Source: an uncultured beta proteobacterium (GTDB taxonomy: Bacteria > Pseudomonadota > Gammaproteobacteria > Burkholderiales > Burkholderiaceae_C). Taken from it: DNA of 64,000 nt. The DNA lies in NCBI GenBank assembly GCA_903869595.1, contig CAIPZV010000075.1, positions 22,464 to 86,463 on the forward strand, given 5' to 3'. The notes under the pieces are model-generated. The model saw nothing but the letters and a program-made list of their open reading frames with translations. It did no database searches and was not told the DNA's origin. Of the stretch, positions 54,642 through 62,830 are shown piece after piece (positions within the stretch are counted from its first letter, which is position 1; every line of letters begins with the position of its first letter). The translations under genes and the position numbers were made by a program.

Positions 54642-55673
54642 TCAAGCCCGACCTTGCAAAGCAAAACAAACCCTCCGTGCCCCCACCGCCACACCCCGTG
54701 CACTCAGAATCTCGGCCCCGCGCCAGCTATCTAGCTCGGCAGCCTGCCCCTCATCCATCCACCCTAACTGCTCCAACACCGCCACAGTGGCCGCATACAA
54801 AGCCGGTTTATTGCCGTCACTGATCTTGATCGCAAAAGCCTCGCCCCGGCTTTTACTGGCCATCACTTGCACGCCGTCCGCGCCAATCTTGCTAATCCAA
54901 TCGCCATGTCCGGCGCGCATCAAGGCCTGGTCATTGCGGCCGGTGCCGCTCACCAGGTCCGGGTGCGCGGTCATGGCCTCGCCCAATAGCGCAAAGCTGT
55001 CGCCAAACTCGGTATCGGCTGCGCCGGTGGCCAGGCGCGCGTAGCCGTGGGCCAGGCGGGCCAGGGGCATGGCATAGTTGGGCGCGGAGCAACCGTCTAT
55101 ACCCATGGGCATTTCATCTTCGCGCATGCCCACCGCGCGTGCCACCGCAGTGCGTACCGCACGCTGCAAAGGGTGCGCGGGCTCGGTGTAGTCCGCTACC
55201 GGCCAGCCCTGCTGCACACACAGCGCCACAAAGCCTGCGTGCTTGCCGCTGCAGTTGTGGTGCCGCTCGTCATAGACCAAGCCGTCAGGCGGCGCTTTGT
55301 CCAGCAGGGTGAACAAGCCCGGCACATGGCAGCCGCAGCGCAGCACGCGGTAGTCTTGCCCGGCCTTGGCCAAAATCGACTCGGCGGTTTGCACATGCAT
55401 GGGCTCGCCGTTGTGGCTGGCGCAGAGCAAGGCCAATTCGGATTGGGATAGGCCCAGCGCCTTGGCCGCGCCCGTTTGCAGCAAAGGCAAAGCCTGCAAG
55501 ACCTTGAGCGTGGAACGGGTGAAGCTCACAAACTGCGGGTTGCCCGCATGTGCCAGCACCGCGCCATGCTTATCGACTACCGCCACCGCACCAAAGTGCA
55601 AACACTCGCTGTGCCCGCCGCGTGTGAGTTCAACCAAAGGCACCAATTCAGCAGGAGACACGCGAGACACCAT
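54642..55673 (-). CDS. L-asparaginase II family protein
   Basis: 343 residues of the asparaginase II family (thermolabile type, Pfam Asparaginase_II), a beta-lactamase-like-fold group distinct from E. coli AnsA/AnsB. Key segments: HAGNPQFVSFTRSTLKVLQALPL (catalytic S-x-x-K), ALLCASHNGEP, DERHHNCSGKHAGFVALC, GIDGCSAPNYAMPL, and AFAIKISDGNKPAL. The start ATG 55673 (MVSRVSPAELVPLVELTRGG) is where the family begins; the frame extends to 55787. It is divergent from the BCCP-carboxyltransferase gene; about 110 bases separate the two starts. Confidence 0.85.
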   Translation of the reverse strand: MVSRVSPAELVPLVELTRGGHSECLHFGAVAVVDKHGAVLAHAGNPQFVSFTRSTLKVLQALPLLQTGAAKALGLSQSELALLCASHNGEPMHVQTAESILAKAGQDYRVLRCGCHVPGLFTLLDKAPPDGLVYDERHHNCSGKHAGFVALCVQQGWPVADYTEPAHPLQRAVRTAVARAVGMREDEMPMGIDGCSAPNYAMPLARLAHGYARLATGAADTEFGDSFALLGEAMTAHPDLVSGTGRNDQALMRAGHGDWISKIGADGVQVMASKSRGEAFAIKISDGNKPALYAATVAVLEQLGWMDEGQAAELDSWRGAEILSARGVAVGARRVCFALQGRA

Positions 55674-55785
55674 TTCTGCCGGACAATCCGGCCCAAGCGG
55701 CGCCCCGGTGGCGCCAATGCCTTCGAGCATAACCGGCGCATTGGCCGCGATGCGCCACACCTTGCCAGCACAAAGACTTGCCACC

Positions 55786-57849
55786 ATGACCGAACTGCGC
55801 TCCCCTTTGCAAGCCCATATTGTTCAACTGCTGGTCCAGCCGGGCCAGGCGGTGCGACAAGGCCAGTTGCTGCTGGTGCTTGAAGCCATGAAGATGGAGC
55901 ACGAAGTCTGCGCGCCGGGCGCGGGCCAAGTGCGCGAGCTTTTTTGCGCAGTAGGCGACACGGTACAAGCGGGCGAGGTGCTGGCGCTGTTGGACATGGC
56001 CAAAGCGCAGCCAGAACTGGTGCAGGCGCAGCTACCGGCGACGCAAGCCTCGGCGGGCTCGGCCCTCAGTTCTCCTGGCGTAGTGCGCGCTGCCGCTGAA
56101 ACGATGCGTCACATTCCAAGCGTTAAGGAAGATCTGCAGAAGTCCAATTCCGTCATTGCGAGCGCAGCGAAGCAATCCATTTTGTACAGCGAATCAAGCA
56201 CTAATGGATCGCCGCGTCGCTACGCTCCTCGCGATGACGGACTTACGCATACCTTCCCTCTCTCTTCCTCCAACATAGAAACCAGCCCTAGCGACGGGTC
56301 GGCGCACGCGGCTGCGCCAGCCCGCCCCGACCTAGCAGCGGTGCAAACGCGCCACGCTTTCACGCTAGACGCAAGCCGCCCCGAGGCTATGGCCAAGCGC
56401 CATGCGCTGGGGCTGCGCAGCGCCCGCGAAAACATCGCTGATCTGGTCGATGCCGACAGCTTTTCCGAATACGGCGCGCTGGCGGTGGCTGCGCAAAGCA
56501 AGCGCCGCAGCGCCGAGGATTTGATGCGTAATACGCCCGCCGACGGCATGGTCTGCGGCACGGCCACGGTAAACGGCCAGGCCTGCGTCGTCATGGCTTA
56601 CGACGCCACTGTGCTGGCCGGCACCCAAGGCATGCGCAACCATCAGAAAACCGACCGGATGTTGGGCATCGCGCTCGAAAACAAACTACCCGTTATCTTG
56701 TTTGCCGAAGGCGGCGGCGGGCGCCCCGGCGATGTGGATATGCCCGTCCTGGCCGGTTTGCATGTGGCCACCTTTGCCAGTTTTGCGCGGCTTAACGGGC
56801 AGGTACCGGTGATTGGCATCACCACCGGGCGCTGCTTTGCGGGTAACGCGGCGCTGCTGGGTTGCTGCGATGTGATCATCGCCACACGCGCCAGCAATAT
56901 CGGCATGGGCGGCCCGGCCATGGTCGAAGGCGGCGGCCTGGGTGTGTATCCGTCCGAGGCGATTGGCCCCAGCGAAGTGCAGCATGCCAACGGCGTGATC
57001 GACATCCTGGTGGAAGACGAAGCGCAAGCGGTAGCAGCGGCTAAGCACTACCTGGGCTTTTTTTGCCCGGCCAACGCCATCTCGGCCTGGCATGCGCCCG
57101 ACGCACAGGCGCTGCGCGATGTGGTTCCCGAAAACCGCTTACGCGCCTACGACAGCCGCGCCGCCATCGAAGGCATTGCCGATGCCGGTAGCGTGCTGAT
57201 GCTGCGCGCCGGTTTTGGCGCGGGCATACACACCGCGCTATTGCGCATCGAAGGCAAGGCGCTGGGCTGCATCGCCAACAACCCGCTGCACTTAGGCGGC
57301 GCCATCGACGCCGACGCAGCGGACAAAGCCGCGCGCTTTATGCAGCTATGCAACGCCCACGGGCTGCCGCTGCTCAGCTTAGTGGACACGCCGGGCTTTA
57401 TGGTCGGGCCCGAGATCGAAACCCGTGCCCAGGTGCGCCATGTCAGCCGCATGTTTATCGCCGCTGCGCATTTGCGTGTGCCATTTATGAGCGTGGTGCT
57501 GCGCAAAGGTTACGGCCTGGGCGCCATGGCGATGACGGCGGGCAGCTTGCATGCGCCGCTGTGCACCATCGCCTGGCCCAGCGGCGAGTTCGGCGCCATG
57601 GGCCTGGAAGGCGCAGTGCGCCTAGGCTTCAAAAAAGAATTAGAGGCCCAGCCCGAAGGCCCGCAGCGCGAGGCCTTGTTTGCGCAACTGCTGGCGCAGC
57701 AAGTCGACAACGGAAGCGCCATGAACATGGCCGCCAGCCTGGAAATCGACGCCGTGCTTGACCCCGCCGACACCCGCGCCTGGCTCAGTCGCGCGCTAGC
57801 TGGCGGGCAAACCCGCCCCTTGCGCGGCGGCATGGTCGATACCTGGTAG
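55786..57849 (+). CDS. Acyl-CoA carboxylase: biotinyl domain fused to carboxyltransferase
   Basis: 687 residues. N-terminal biotinyl domain (residues ~1-75) with the biotin site EAMKMEHEV, Lys36. A linker of about 120 residues follows, then the carboxyltransferase domain from about residue 190 with RENIADLVDADSFSEYGALAV, AYDATVLAGTQGMRNHQKTDRML, FAEGGGGRPGD, ATRASNIGMGGPAMVEGGGLGVYPSEAIGPSEVQ and GYGLGAMAMTAGS. It would carboxylate an acyl-CoA (propionyl-, acetyl- or similar; substrate not decided). The biotin carboxylase subunit it needs is not in the window. The linker contains an in-frame interspersed palindrome (56149-56241). ATG 55786 starts the biotinyl domain. Confidence 0.9.
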   Translation: MTELRSPLQAHIVQLLVQPGQAVRQGQLLLVLEAMKMEHEVCAPGAGQVRELFCAVGDTVQAGEVLALLDMAKAQPELVQAQLPATQASAGSALSSPGVVRAAAETMRHIPSVKEDLQKSNSVIASAAKQSILYSESSTNGSPRRYAPRDDGLTHTFPLSSSNIETSPSDGSAHAAAPARPDLAAVQTRHAFTLDASRPEAMAKRHALGLRSARENIADLVDADSFSEYGALAVAAQSKRRSAEDLMRNTPADGMVCGTATVNGQACVVMAYDATVLAGTQGMRNHQKTDRMLGIALENKLPVILFAEGGGGRPGDVDMPVLAGLHVATFASFARLNGQVPVIGITTGRCFAGNAALLGCCDVIIATRASNIGMGGPAMVEGGGLGVYPSEAIGPSEVQHANGVIDILVEDEAQAVAAAKHYLGFFCPANAISAWHAPDAQALRDVVPENRLRAYDSRAAIEGIADAGSVLMLRAGFGAGIHTALLRIEGKALGCIANNPLHLGGAIDADAADKAARFMQLCNAHGLPLLSLVDTPGFMVGPEIETRAQVRHVSRMFIAAAHLRVPFMSVVLRKGYGLGAMAMTAGSLHAPLCTIAWPSGEFGAMGLEGAVRLGFKKELEAQPEGPQREALFAQLLAQQVDNGSAMNMAASLEIDAVLDPADTRAWLSRALAGGQTRPLRGGMVDTW
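56149..56241 (+). repeat. Palindromic interspersed repeat inside the carboxyltransferase gene
   Basis: Left arm TCCGTCATTGCGAGCGCAGCG..GCAATCCATT and right arm AATGG..CGCTACGCTCCTCGCGATGACGGA are inverted copies, bounded by TCCGTCATTGCGAG (56149) and its complement (end 56241). This is a widespread proteobacterial short repeat. Its length keeps the reading frame, adding about 31 codons (read as SVIASAAKQSI...RRYAPRDDG). A half copy lies at 52292-52323. Confidence 0.85.
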
Positions 57850-58166
57850 CAAAAACGTCTTCTTCCCCCTAGTTGGCCAGCTTGCGGCAGGCCACACCCT
57901 GCGTCATTCAAAACGCGGCGTAGGTCATCAGGCATTCACTTTGCCGCAAAACTGTTTTTTTGTTTTTAAATAAATTTATCAATTAATTTTTAATAACATT
58001 AAATTAATTGACTACAGAAAACAAAAGTATTTTTTTATTTGTCTTTTTTAATTATTTTTTATGTATATTTGTTTGTATTGCATATTTACCCCACGAAGGA
58101 AAGTAGTAAGCCACTCCGCAGGAAGTCGAGTAAGCCGACCCCAATTCATAGCGCCACCTCAGCAGC
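57850..58166. other. AT-rich upstream region of the Crp-family gene
   Basis: About 317 bases after the carboxyltransferase stop. 57945-58085 is very AT-rich (runs of T and A) against GC-rich surroundings, as for a regulated promoter or a site bent by nucleoid proteins. I could not assign a convincing -35/-10 pair and see no gene. Confidence 0.55.
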
Positions 58167-58952
58167 ATGTCGATTCACAGTTACAACCTACTCAAAGATC
58201 TGGGCCTGTCCCAAGCGGCAGTGTTGCGCATCTTGCCAACCGTCAATGAGCAGGTTTACCAGCCCGAGCAAGTCATTTACCGCCGCGCAACAGAGGACTT
58301 GCCTTGGACCCATATCGCCTCGGGTCTGGTATGCGCTTACCTGCCCTCCGAAAGCACGGATATGGAGCCCTTTTGCGTCCACCCGCAGGGCGACTGGTTC
58401 GGCGAGACCGATGTCGTGCGCAACAGCCCTTCTACCTGTGAATACGTTTGCCTCACCGATGTGCGGCTCAAGCAAATTCCGGGCACACTGGTTCGTGCGG
58501 CATTAAACAGCGAAGCCCAATTTGAGCATCTGGTCTTGCAACTCATGGCGGCACGCCACCAGCGTGTGCTCAATTTCACCACCTTGTCGCGCATTCACAC
58601 CTCTGAGCTGCGGGTCATTTTGGGCTTGACCCTTCTAGTCAATAGTCTGCAAGCAGCAGAACTGGTCTCGCCTTCACCGATGGCACCCTTTGCCGATCAA
58701 ACCCTTGAGCTGCCTATCAAACAATCGATTTTGGCCAGCCTGTGCGGCGTATCCCGTAGCGCTTTGTCGATTGCACTGAGGCACCCCATCGACGCGGGCC
58801 TGTGCAAAGCGCACTACGGGCGCATTGTGTTTATGCAGCTGCCTATTTGGGAAAAACTGCTGGTGCTGTTTCGCAGCAGTCCGGTGGGCTTGGCCAATAC
58901 CTCGGCGTCTAGGCTCGTGCAACAAGCAGTGGAGTTTGCGTATGCCGTCTGA
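58167..58952 (+). CDS. Crp/Fnr-family transcriptional regulator
   Basis: 261 residues. Residues ~25-125 form a cNMP-binding-type beta barrel (YRRATEDLPWTHIASGLVCAYLPSESTDMEPFCVHPQGDWFGETDVV) without the Arg-Ser phosphate cassette of true cAMP-binding Crp. A long dimerisation helix follows, and residues ~180-225 hold the helix-turn-helix (IKQSILASLCGVSRSALSIALRHPIDAGLC). No N-terminal cysteines for an Fe-S cluster are seen, so it is not Fnr itself. Its last 11 bases overlap the uppS start, so both are co-translated; this suggests control of the polysaccharide locus behind it. Confidence 0.87.
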   Translation: MSIHSYNLLKDLGLSQAAVLRILPTVNEQVYQPEQVIYRRATEDLPWTHIASGLVCAYLPSESTDMEPFCVHPQGDWFGETDVVRNSPSTCEYVCLTDVRLKQIPGTLVRAALNSEAQFEHLVLQLMAARHQRVLNFTTLSRIHTSELRVILGLTLLVNSLQAAELVSPSPMAPFADQTLELPIKQSILASLCGVSRSALSIALRHPIDAGLCKAHYGRIVFMQLPIWEKLLVLFRSSPVGLANTSASRLVQQAVEFAYAV

Positions 58953-59691
58953 TGCACACTTCCTCCCCCGTCACCTGGCCATCATCATGGACGGCAACCG
59001 GCGATGGGCACAGCAACGCGGATTGCCCTCTGCAGCGGGCCATCTGGCCGGCGTGTACGCCATCCGCACCATGGTGCGCGAATGTTCGGACCGGGGCATC
59101 GAATTTCTCACGCTCTTTGCATTCAGCACGGAAAACTGGAAGCGCTCTTCCTTTGAGGTGGCCTGCCTCATGGATTTGTTGCGCAAATACCTCATCAGCG
59201 ATGTGCCGGATATGCAGCAGCGCGGCGTACGCTTTCGCATGGTGGGGGATCGCACGCGCTTGGACTCCGGCATTCAGGATTTGCTCGCCTTTGCGGAAAG
59301 CGCAACTCGAAACAACCAAAAGGTTCACCTGACTCTGGCCATCAACTACGGCGGACGCTGGGACATGCTACGGGCCGCACAAGCTTGGCAAGCCGCGCAT
59401 CCGGGCGATTCACTTGAGGCACTAGAAGAAGCAGACCTCAGCGCCTACCTGTCCACCGCCTTCGCGCCCGAGCCGGACTTGCTCATGCGCACCGGCGGCG
59501 AATCGCGTGTCAGCAACTTCATGCTCTGGCAAACCGCGTACAGCGAAATATTTTTTACCAACATCCTTTGGCCCGATATGAGCGCGCAGGTTTTAGACCA
59601 GGCCATCGCCTGGTATGGCACCTGCGACCGCCGTTTTGGCGGCAGCAGCAGCTTCCCCTCTGTTTCTGACTATTCATTGAAGGCCTCTTAG
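58942..59691 (+). CDS. uppS: Undecaprenyl diphosphate synthase
   Basis: 249 residues; cis-prenyltransferase making the lipid carrier undecaprenyl diphosphate from farnesyl diphosphate and isopentenyl diphosphate. Signature HLAIIMDGNRRWAQQRGLP (catalytic Asp of MDGN), FSTENWKRS, INYGGRWDM, and DLLMRTGGESRVSNFMLWQTAYSEIFF near the end. In most proteobacteria the housekeeping copy lies between frr and cdsA; here it sits next to a Crp-family gene and export genes for a polysaccharide, so it may be an extra copy serving that pathway. Start ATG 58942 overlaps the upstream gene by 11 bases. Confidence 0.95.
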   Translation: MPSDAHFLPRHLAIIMDGNRRWAQQRGLPSAAGHLAGVYAIRTMVRECSDRGIEFLTLFAFSTENWKRSSFEVACLMDLLRKYLISDVPDMQQRGVRFRMVGDRTRLDSGIQDLLAFAESATRNNQKVHLTLAINYGGRWDMLRAAQAWQAAHPGDSLEALEEADLSAYLSTAFAPEPDLLMRTGGESRVSNFMLWQTAYSEIFFTNILWPDMSAQVLDQAIAWYGTCDRRFGGSSSFPSVSDYSLKAS

Positions 59692-59702
59692 GGCCTGACT
59701 TC

Positions 59703-62700
59703 ATGCACATTGCTTTGTTTTTTAGCGCGCTCCTGCCCGCAACACGCCGCTGCGTACTCGTCCTGTGGACCACCGTGGGCGGCGTTGCGCTGGCGCAGAC
59801 TGTGCTCCCCGCCATCAGCACGGGCATTAGCCCGGCGCGCGGGTCCAGCATTACCAACTTGGTCATTCCATCCGCCGCCGGCGCTGCCGGGGCCGCAGCG
59901 GGAACCAATACCACCGGCGCCTCCAACCCACTCAACAGCGCGCTCCAGCCCACAGTCACTGGGCCGGATGGCGTCGACGGGGCTGACGCATCCCAGGTTA
60001 AAGCTGCGAAGGGTCCACAAAAGTTGGGCCTCAAAGGCCAGGCAAAGGCCGACGCCGATGCGCAGTCCAAAGCCAATGACCCAAGCACCAGAGACGCTAA
60101 AGCCAGCGCAGAGGACGCGAGCAACGAAACGGTGAGTGAGGCCATCAAAAAGGCACTTGCCGACGAGACCGAGTTCCAGCGATTCGTGTTTAGCGCCACC
60201 GGCGTTGCGCTCAGGCTTTACGGCTACGAGCTATTCCAAAAGGGCAAAGATTTTGCGCCCGTCCAGGCCGCGCCGGTTCCGGCGGGCTATGTTCTGGGGC
60301 CAGGCGATGAGATTGTGGTTCAGGTCAATGGACTCGTGGACATCAGCAGCAGCTTCACCATAGACCGGGACGGGCGCATCATGGTCCCCAAGGTCGGGCC
60401 TCTTAGCTTGGCCGGTGTGCCTTTCATTGACACCGAAAAAGTCATTGCCGCCCATATCGCCAAGGTTTATCGTAACTTCACCGTTAGCGTCACCATGGGC
60501 CAGCTGCGCAGCATTGAGGTGTTTGTGTTGGGGCAGGCCCGCAAGCCTGGCAAGCATGTGGTGAGCAGCCTCTCGGGCGTGGTCAACGCCTTGCTGGAGA
60601 CCGGTGGCCCGAGCAGCAACGGCAGCCTGCGCGCCATTGAGTTACGCCGCGGTGGCAAGACCATTGCCACGGTCGATCTGTACGCATTTTTATCCAACGG
60701 CGACAACAGCGCCGACGCGCGCCTGATGTCGGGCGACGTTATCTACATCCCACCCGCAGGCGCGCGCGCCGCGCTCTTAGGCACCATCAACGCACCCGCT
60801 ATTTACGAACTGCGCCCCGGCGAGACGATCGCCCAGGTGCTGGCCCTGTCGGGCGGCCTGCCCACGCTGGCCGCACCGCAAAAGGCGCAGCTCGAGCGCG
60901 TGGACGCCAACCGCGACATACCGCGCTATGTGGAAGACTTCGCGCTCGACGCCCAGGGCCAAAAACTAGCCCTCAAGGGCGGCGACATCCTGACGGTCTT
61001 TCAGATCAGCCCGCAGATTGCTAACGCCGTCACCCTGGAGGGCAATGTCGCGGCGCCACTGCGCTACACCTTCCGCCCGGGGATGCGCATCTCTGACCTC
61101 TTGCTGGACAAGCGCCTGCTAATTCCCAGTAGCTATTGGTTGCAGGTCAACCGTGGTAGCACGGCCGGTAGCTATGCACGCCCAGAGGTCAATATCGACT
61201 ACGCGACCGTCCAACGGCTCAACTCCGATACCTTGCAAACCGAAATCTTAGCGTTCGACCTGTCCAAAGCCATGGCGCAGGACCCGCGAGAAAACCTAGA
61301 ACTGCGCAGCGGCGACATCGTCAAGGTGTACGCGCCCGATGACCCCGGCCCGGTTACCGAAAATAGCATCAGCATCACGGGCGAGAGCGTAGGCGGCACC
61401 CACCGTTTTGCCTGGCGCGAGGGCAACACCATTGCCAATTACGCAAGCCGGATTAATGAGTTGTTCGCACAAGCGAGCCGCACCCGCGCCGTTGACGCTC
61501 AGGTGGAAGCAGAACAAGTGCTCTACAGCAGCTACCCCATCAACCTAGGGTATGCCACCGTGCTGCGGCGCGACCCTGACTCATTGCGCGCCACCCGCAT
61601 TGCGTTCAATTTGGGCAAAGCTTTGAGCGGCGACCGCACCGAGGCCATAGCCTTAAAAAGCCGCGACAGCATCGCCATCTATGCACCCAAGCAACTCGGG
61701 CCGGAGACGCTAGACGCGGTGACCATTAGCGGCGAAGTCGTAGGCGGAACCCAGCGCTATGTGTGGCGCGAAGGTTTTACCGTGCGCGACATCATCCCCT
61801 CCACGCAGTGGCTGGTGGACACCTACAACTACTGGCAACGCGCATCGGGCCGCAGCCTCAATAACGACATCAACTGGGACTACGCGCAGGTCATCCGCCG
61901 CGTGCCGGCCACCTTGCAAAGCAAGGCCATCACCTTTAACCTGGGCCGCGCCGTGCTGCAGGGCCTGCCTGCGGACAACATCCGCCTGGAGCCTGGCGAC
62001 CAGATTGCGCTGTTTACCACCACCCAGCTGCCGGTGCCCAGCGAGAAGCGGGCGCAGGTGGCGACGCTCTCGGGCGAGGTGATGGTGCCCGGCAAGTACC
62101 AGTTAGAGCCCGGCGAGACGCTGCCGGAGCTGATCAAGCGCGCTGGCGGCTTGAGTAAGCAGGCCTTTGTGTACGGCACGGTATTTACGCGCGAGTCCAC
62201 CCGCATGCGCCAGGAAGAAAGCATCAGCAAGGCCAAGCAGCGTCTGCAGGCCCAGGCCGACACGCAGGCCAACACCGTGGCCCAGAACACTACCGACCCG
62301 ACCAAGATCGCAGCCCTGCAGGCGCAAGCGGAGAGCCAAAAGCAGCTGCTCAAGCGCGTGGACGGACTCAAGGCTATCGGGCGCATTGCACTTGACCTGG
62401 ACGCCGCCAACCCGGTGATGCCGCCGCTGGTACTTGAGGACGGCGACAGCGTGACATTCCCCACGCGACCCAATTTTGTGAGTGTGTTTGGAGAGGTGTA
62501 CACCGAAAGCGCCTTTATTCACAAGCCCGGCCTGACCGTGGGCGACTACCTCGAAAAGGCTGGCGCCACGCGCGACGCAGACATCGACAACCTGGTGCTG
62601 GTGCGGGCCGACGGCACTGTTGAGGGCAGCACCAGCCGCCTGGCGCTATGGAGCACCGGCATCAACAGCAAAAAGCTCAACCCCGGCGACTCGCTGTTCG

Positions 62701-62822
62701 TGCCCGCGCTGGTAGACCGGCGCTCGGCCTACAGCCTGTTTATTGACGGCGCCAAGGACTGGACCAGCCTGCTTTACCAATTCGCCTTGGGGGCCGCTGC
62801 CTTCAAGACGCTGCGCAATTAG
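59703..62822 (+). CDS. Polysaccharide export protein with multiple SLBB domains
   Basis: 1039 residues. An N-terminal hydrophobic segment (residues ~15-31, VLVLWTTVGGVALAQ) serves as signal peptide, followed by an Ala/Gly/Pro-rich region and the Poly_export (Wza-like) domain at about residues 195-280 (YVLGPGDEIVVQVNGLVDISSSFTIDRDGRIMVPKVGPLSLAGV). A chain of SLBB domains follows, with three similar units near 490-560, 600-680 and 700-790 (SITGESVGGTHRFAWREGNTI, TISGEVVGGTQRYVWREGFTV, TLSGEVMVPGKYQLEPGETL), then a Gln/Ala-rich helix (~830-880). It would form the outer-membrane/periplasmic channel for capsule or exopolysaccharide. The start is 11 bases after uppS. Confidence 0.92.
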   Translation: MHIALFFSALLPATRRCVLVLWTTVGGVALAQTVLPAISTGISPARGSSITNLVIPSAAGAAGAAAGTNTTGASNPLNSALQPTVTGPDGVDGADASQVKAAKGPQKLGLKGQAKADADAQSKANDPSTRDAKASAEDASNETVSEAIKKALADETEFQRFVFSATGVALRLYGYELFQKGKDFAPVQAAPVPAGYVLGPGDEIVVQVNGLVDISSSFTIDRDGRIMVPKVGPLSLAGVPFIDTEKVIAAHIAKVYRNFTVSVTMGQLRSIEVFVLGQARKPGKHVVSSLSGVVNALLETGGPSSNGSLRAIELRRGGKTIATVDLYAFLSNGDNSADARLMSGDVIYIPPAGARAALLGTINAPAIYELRPGETIAQVLALSGGLPTLAAPQKAQLERVDANRDIPRYVEDFALDAQGQKLALKGGDILTVFQISPQIANAVTLEGNVAAPLRYTFRPGMRISDLLLDKRLLIPSSYWLQVNRGSTAGSYARPEVNIDYATVQRLNSDTLQTEILAFDLSKAMAQDPRENLELRSGDIVKVYAPDDPGPVTENSISITGESVGGTHRFAWREGNTIANYASRINELFAQASRTRAVDAQVEAEQVLYSSYPINLGYATVLRRDPDSLRATRIAFNLGKALSGDRTEAIALKSRDSIAIYAPKQLGPETLDAVTISGEVVGGTQRYVWREGFTVRDIIPSTQWLVDTYNYWQRASGRSLNNDINWDYAQVIRRVPATLQSKAITFNLGRAVLQGLPADNIRLEPGDQIALFTTTQLPVPSEKRAQVATLSGEVMVPGKYQLEPGETLPELIKRAGGLSKQAFVYGTVFTRESTRMRQEESISKAKQRLQAQADTQANTVAQNTTDPTKIAALQAQAESQKQLLKRVDGLKAIGRIALDLDAANPVMPPLVLEDGDSVTFPTRPNFVSVFGEVYTESAFIHKPGLTVGDYLEKAGATRDADIDNLVLVRADGTVEGSTSRLALWSTGINSKKLNPGDSLFVPALVDRRSAYSLFIDGAKDWTSLLYQFALGAAAFKTLRN

Positions 62823-62830
62823 GCCCGGCC

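Noticed and set aside
54424..54669. 81-codon minus-strand frame over the GC hairpin
   Set aside because: It runs through a perfect palindrome and low-complexity DNA; no protein-like features.
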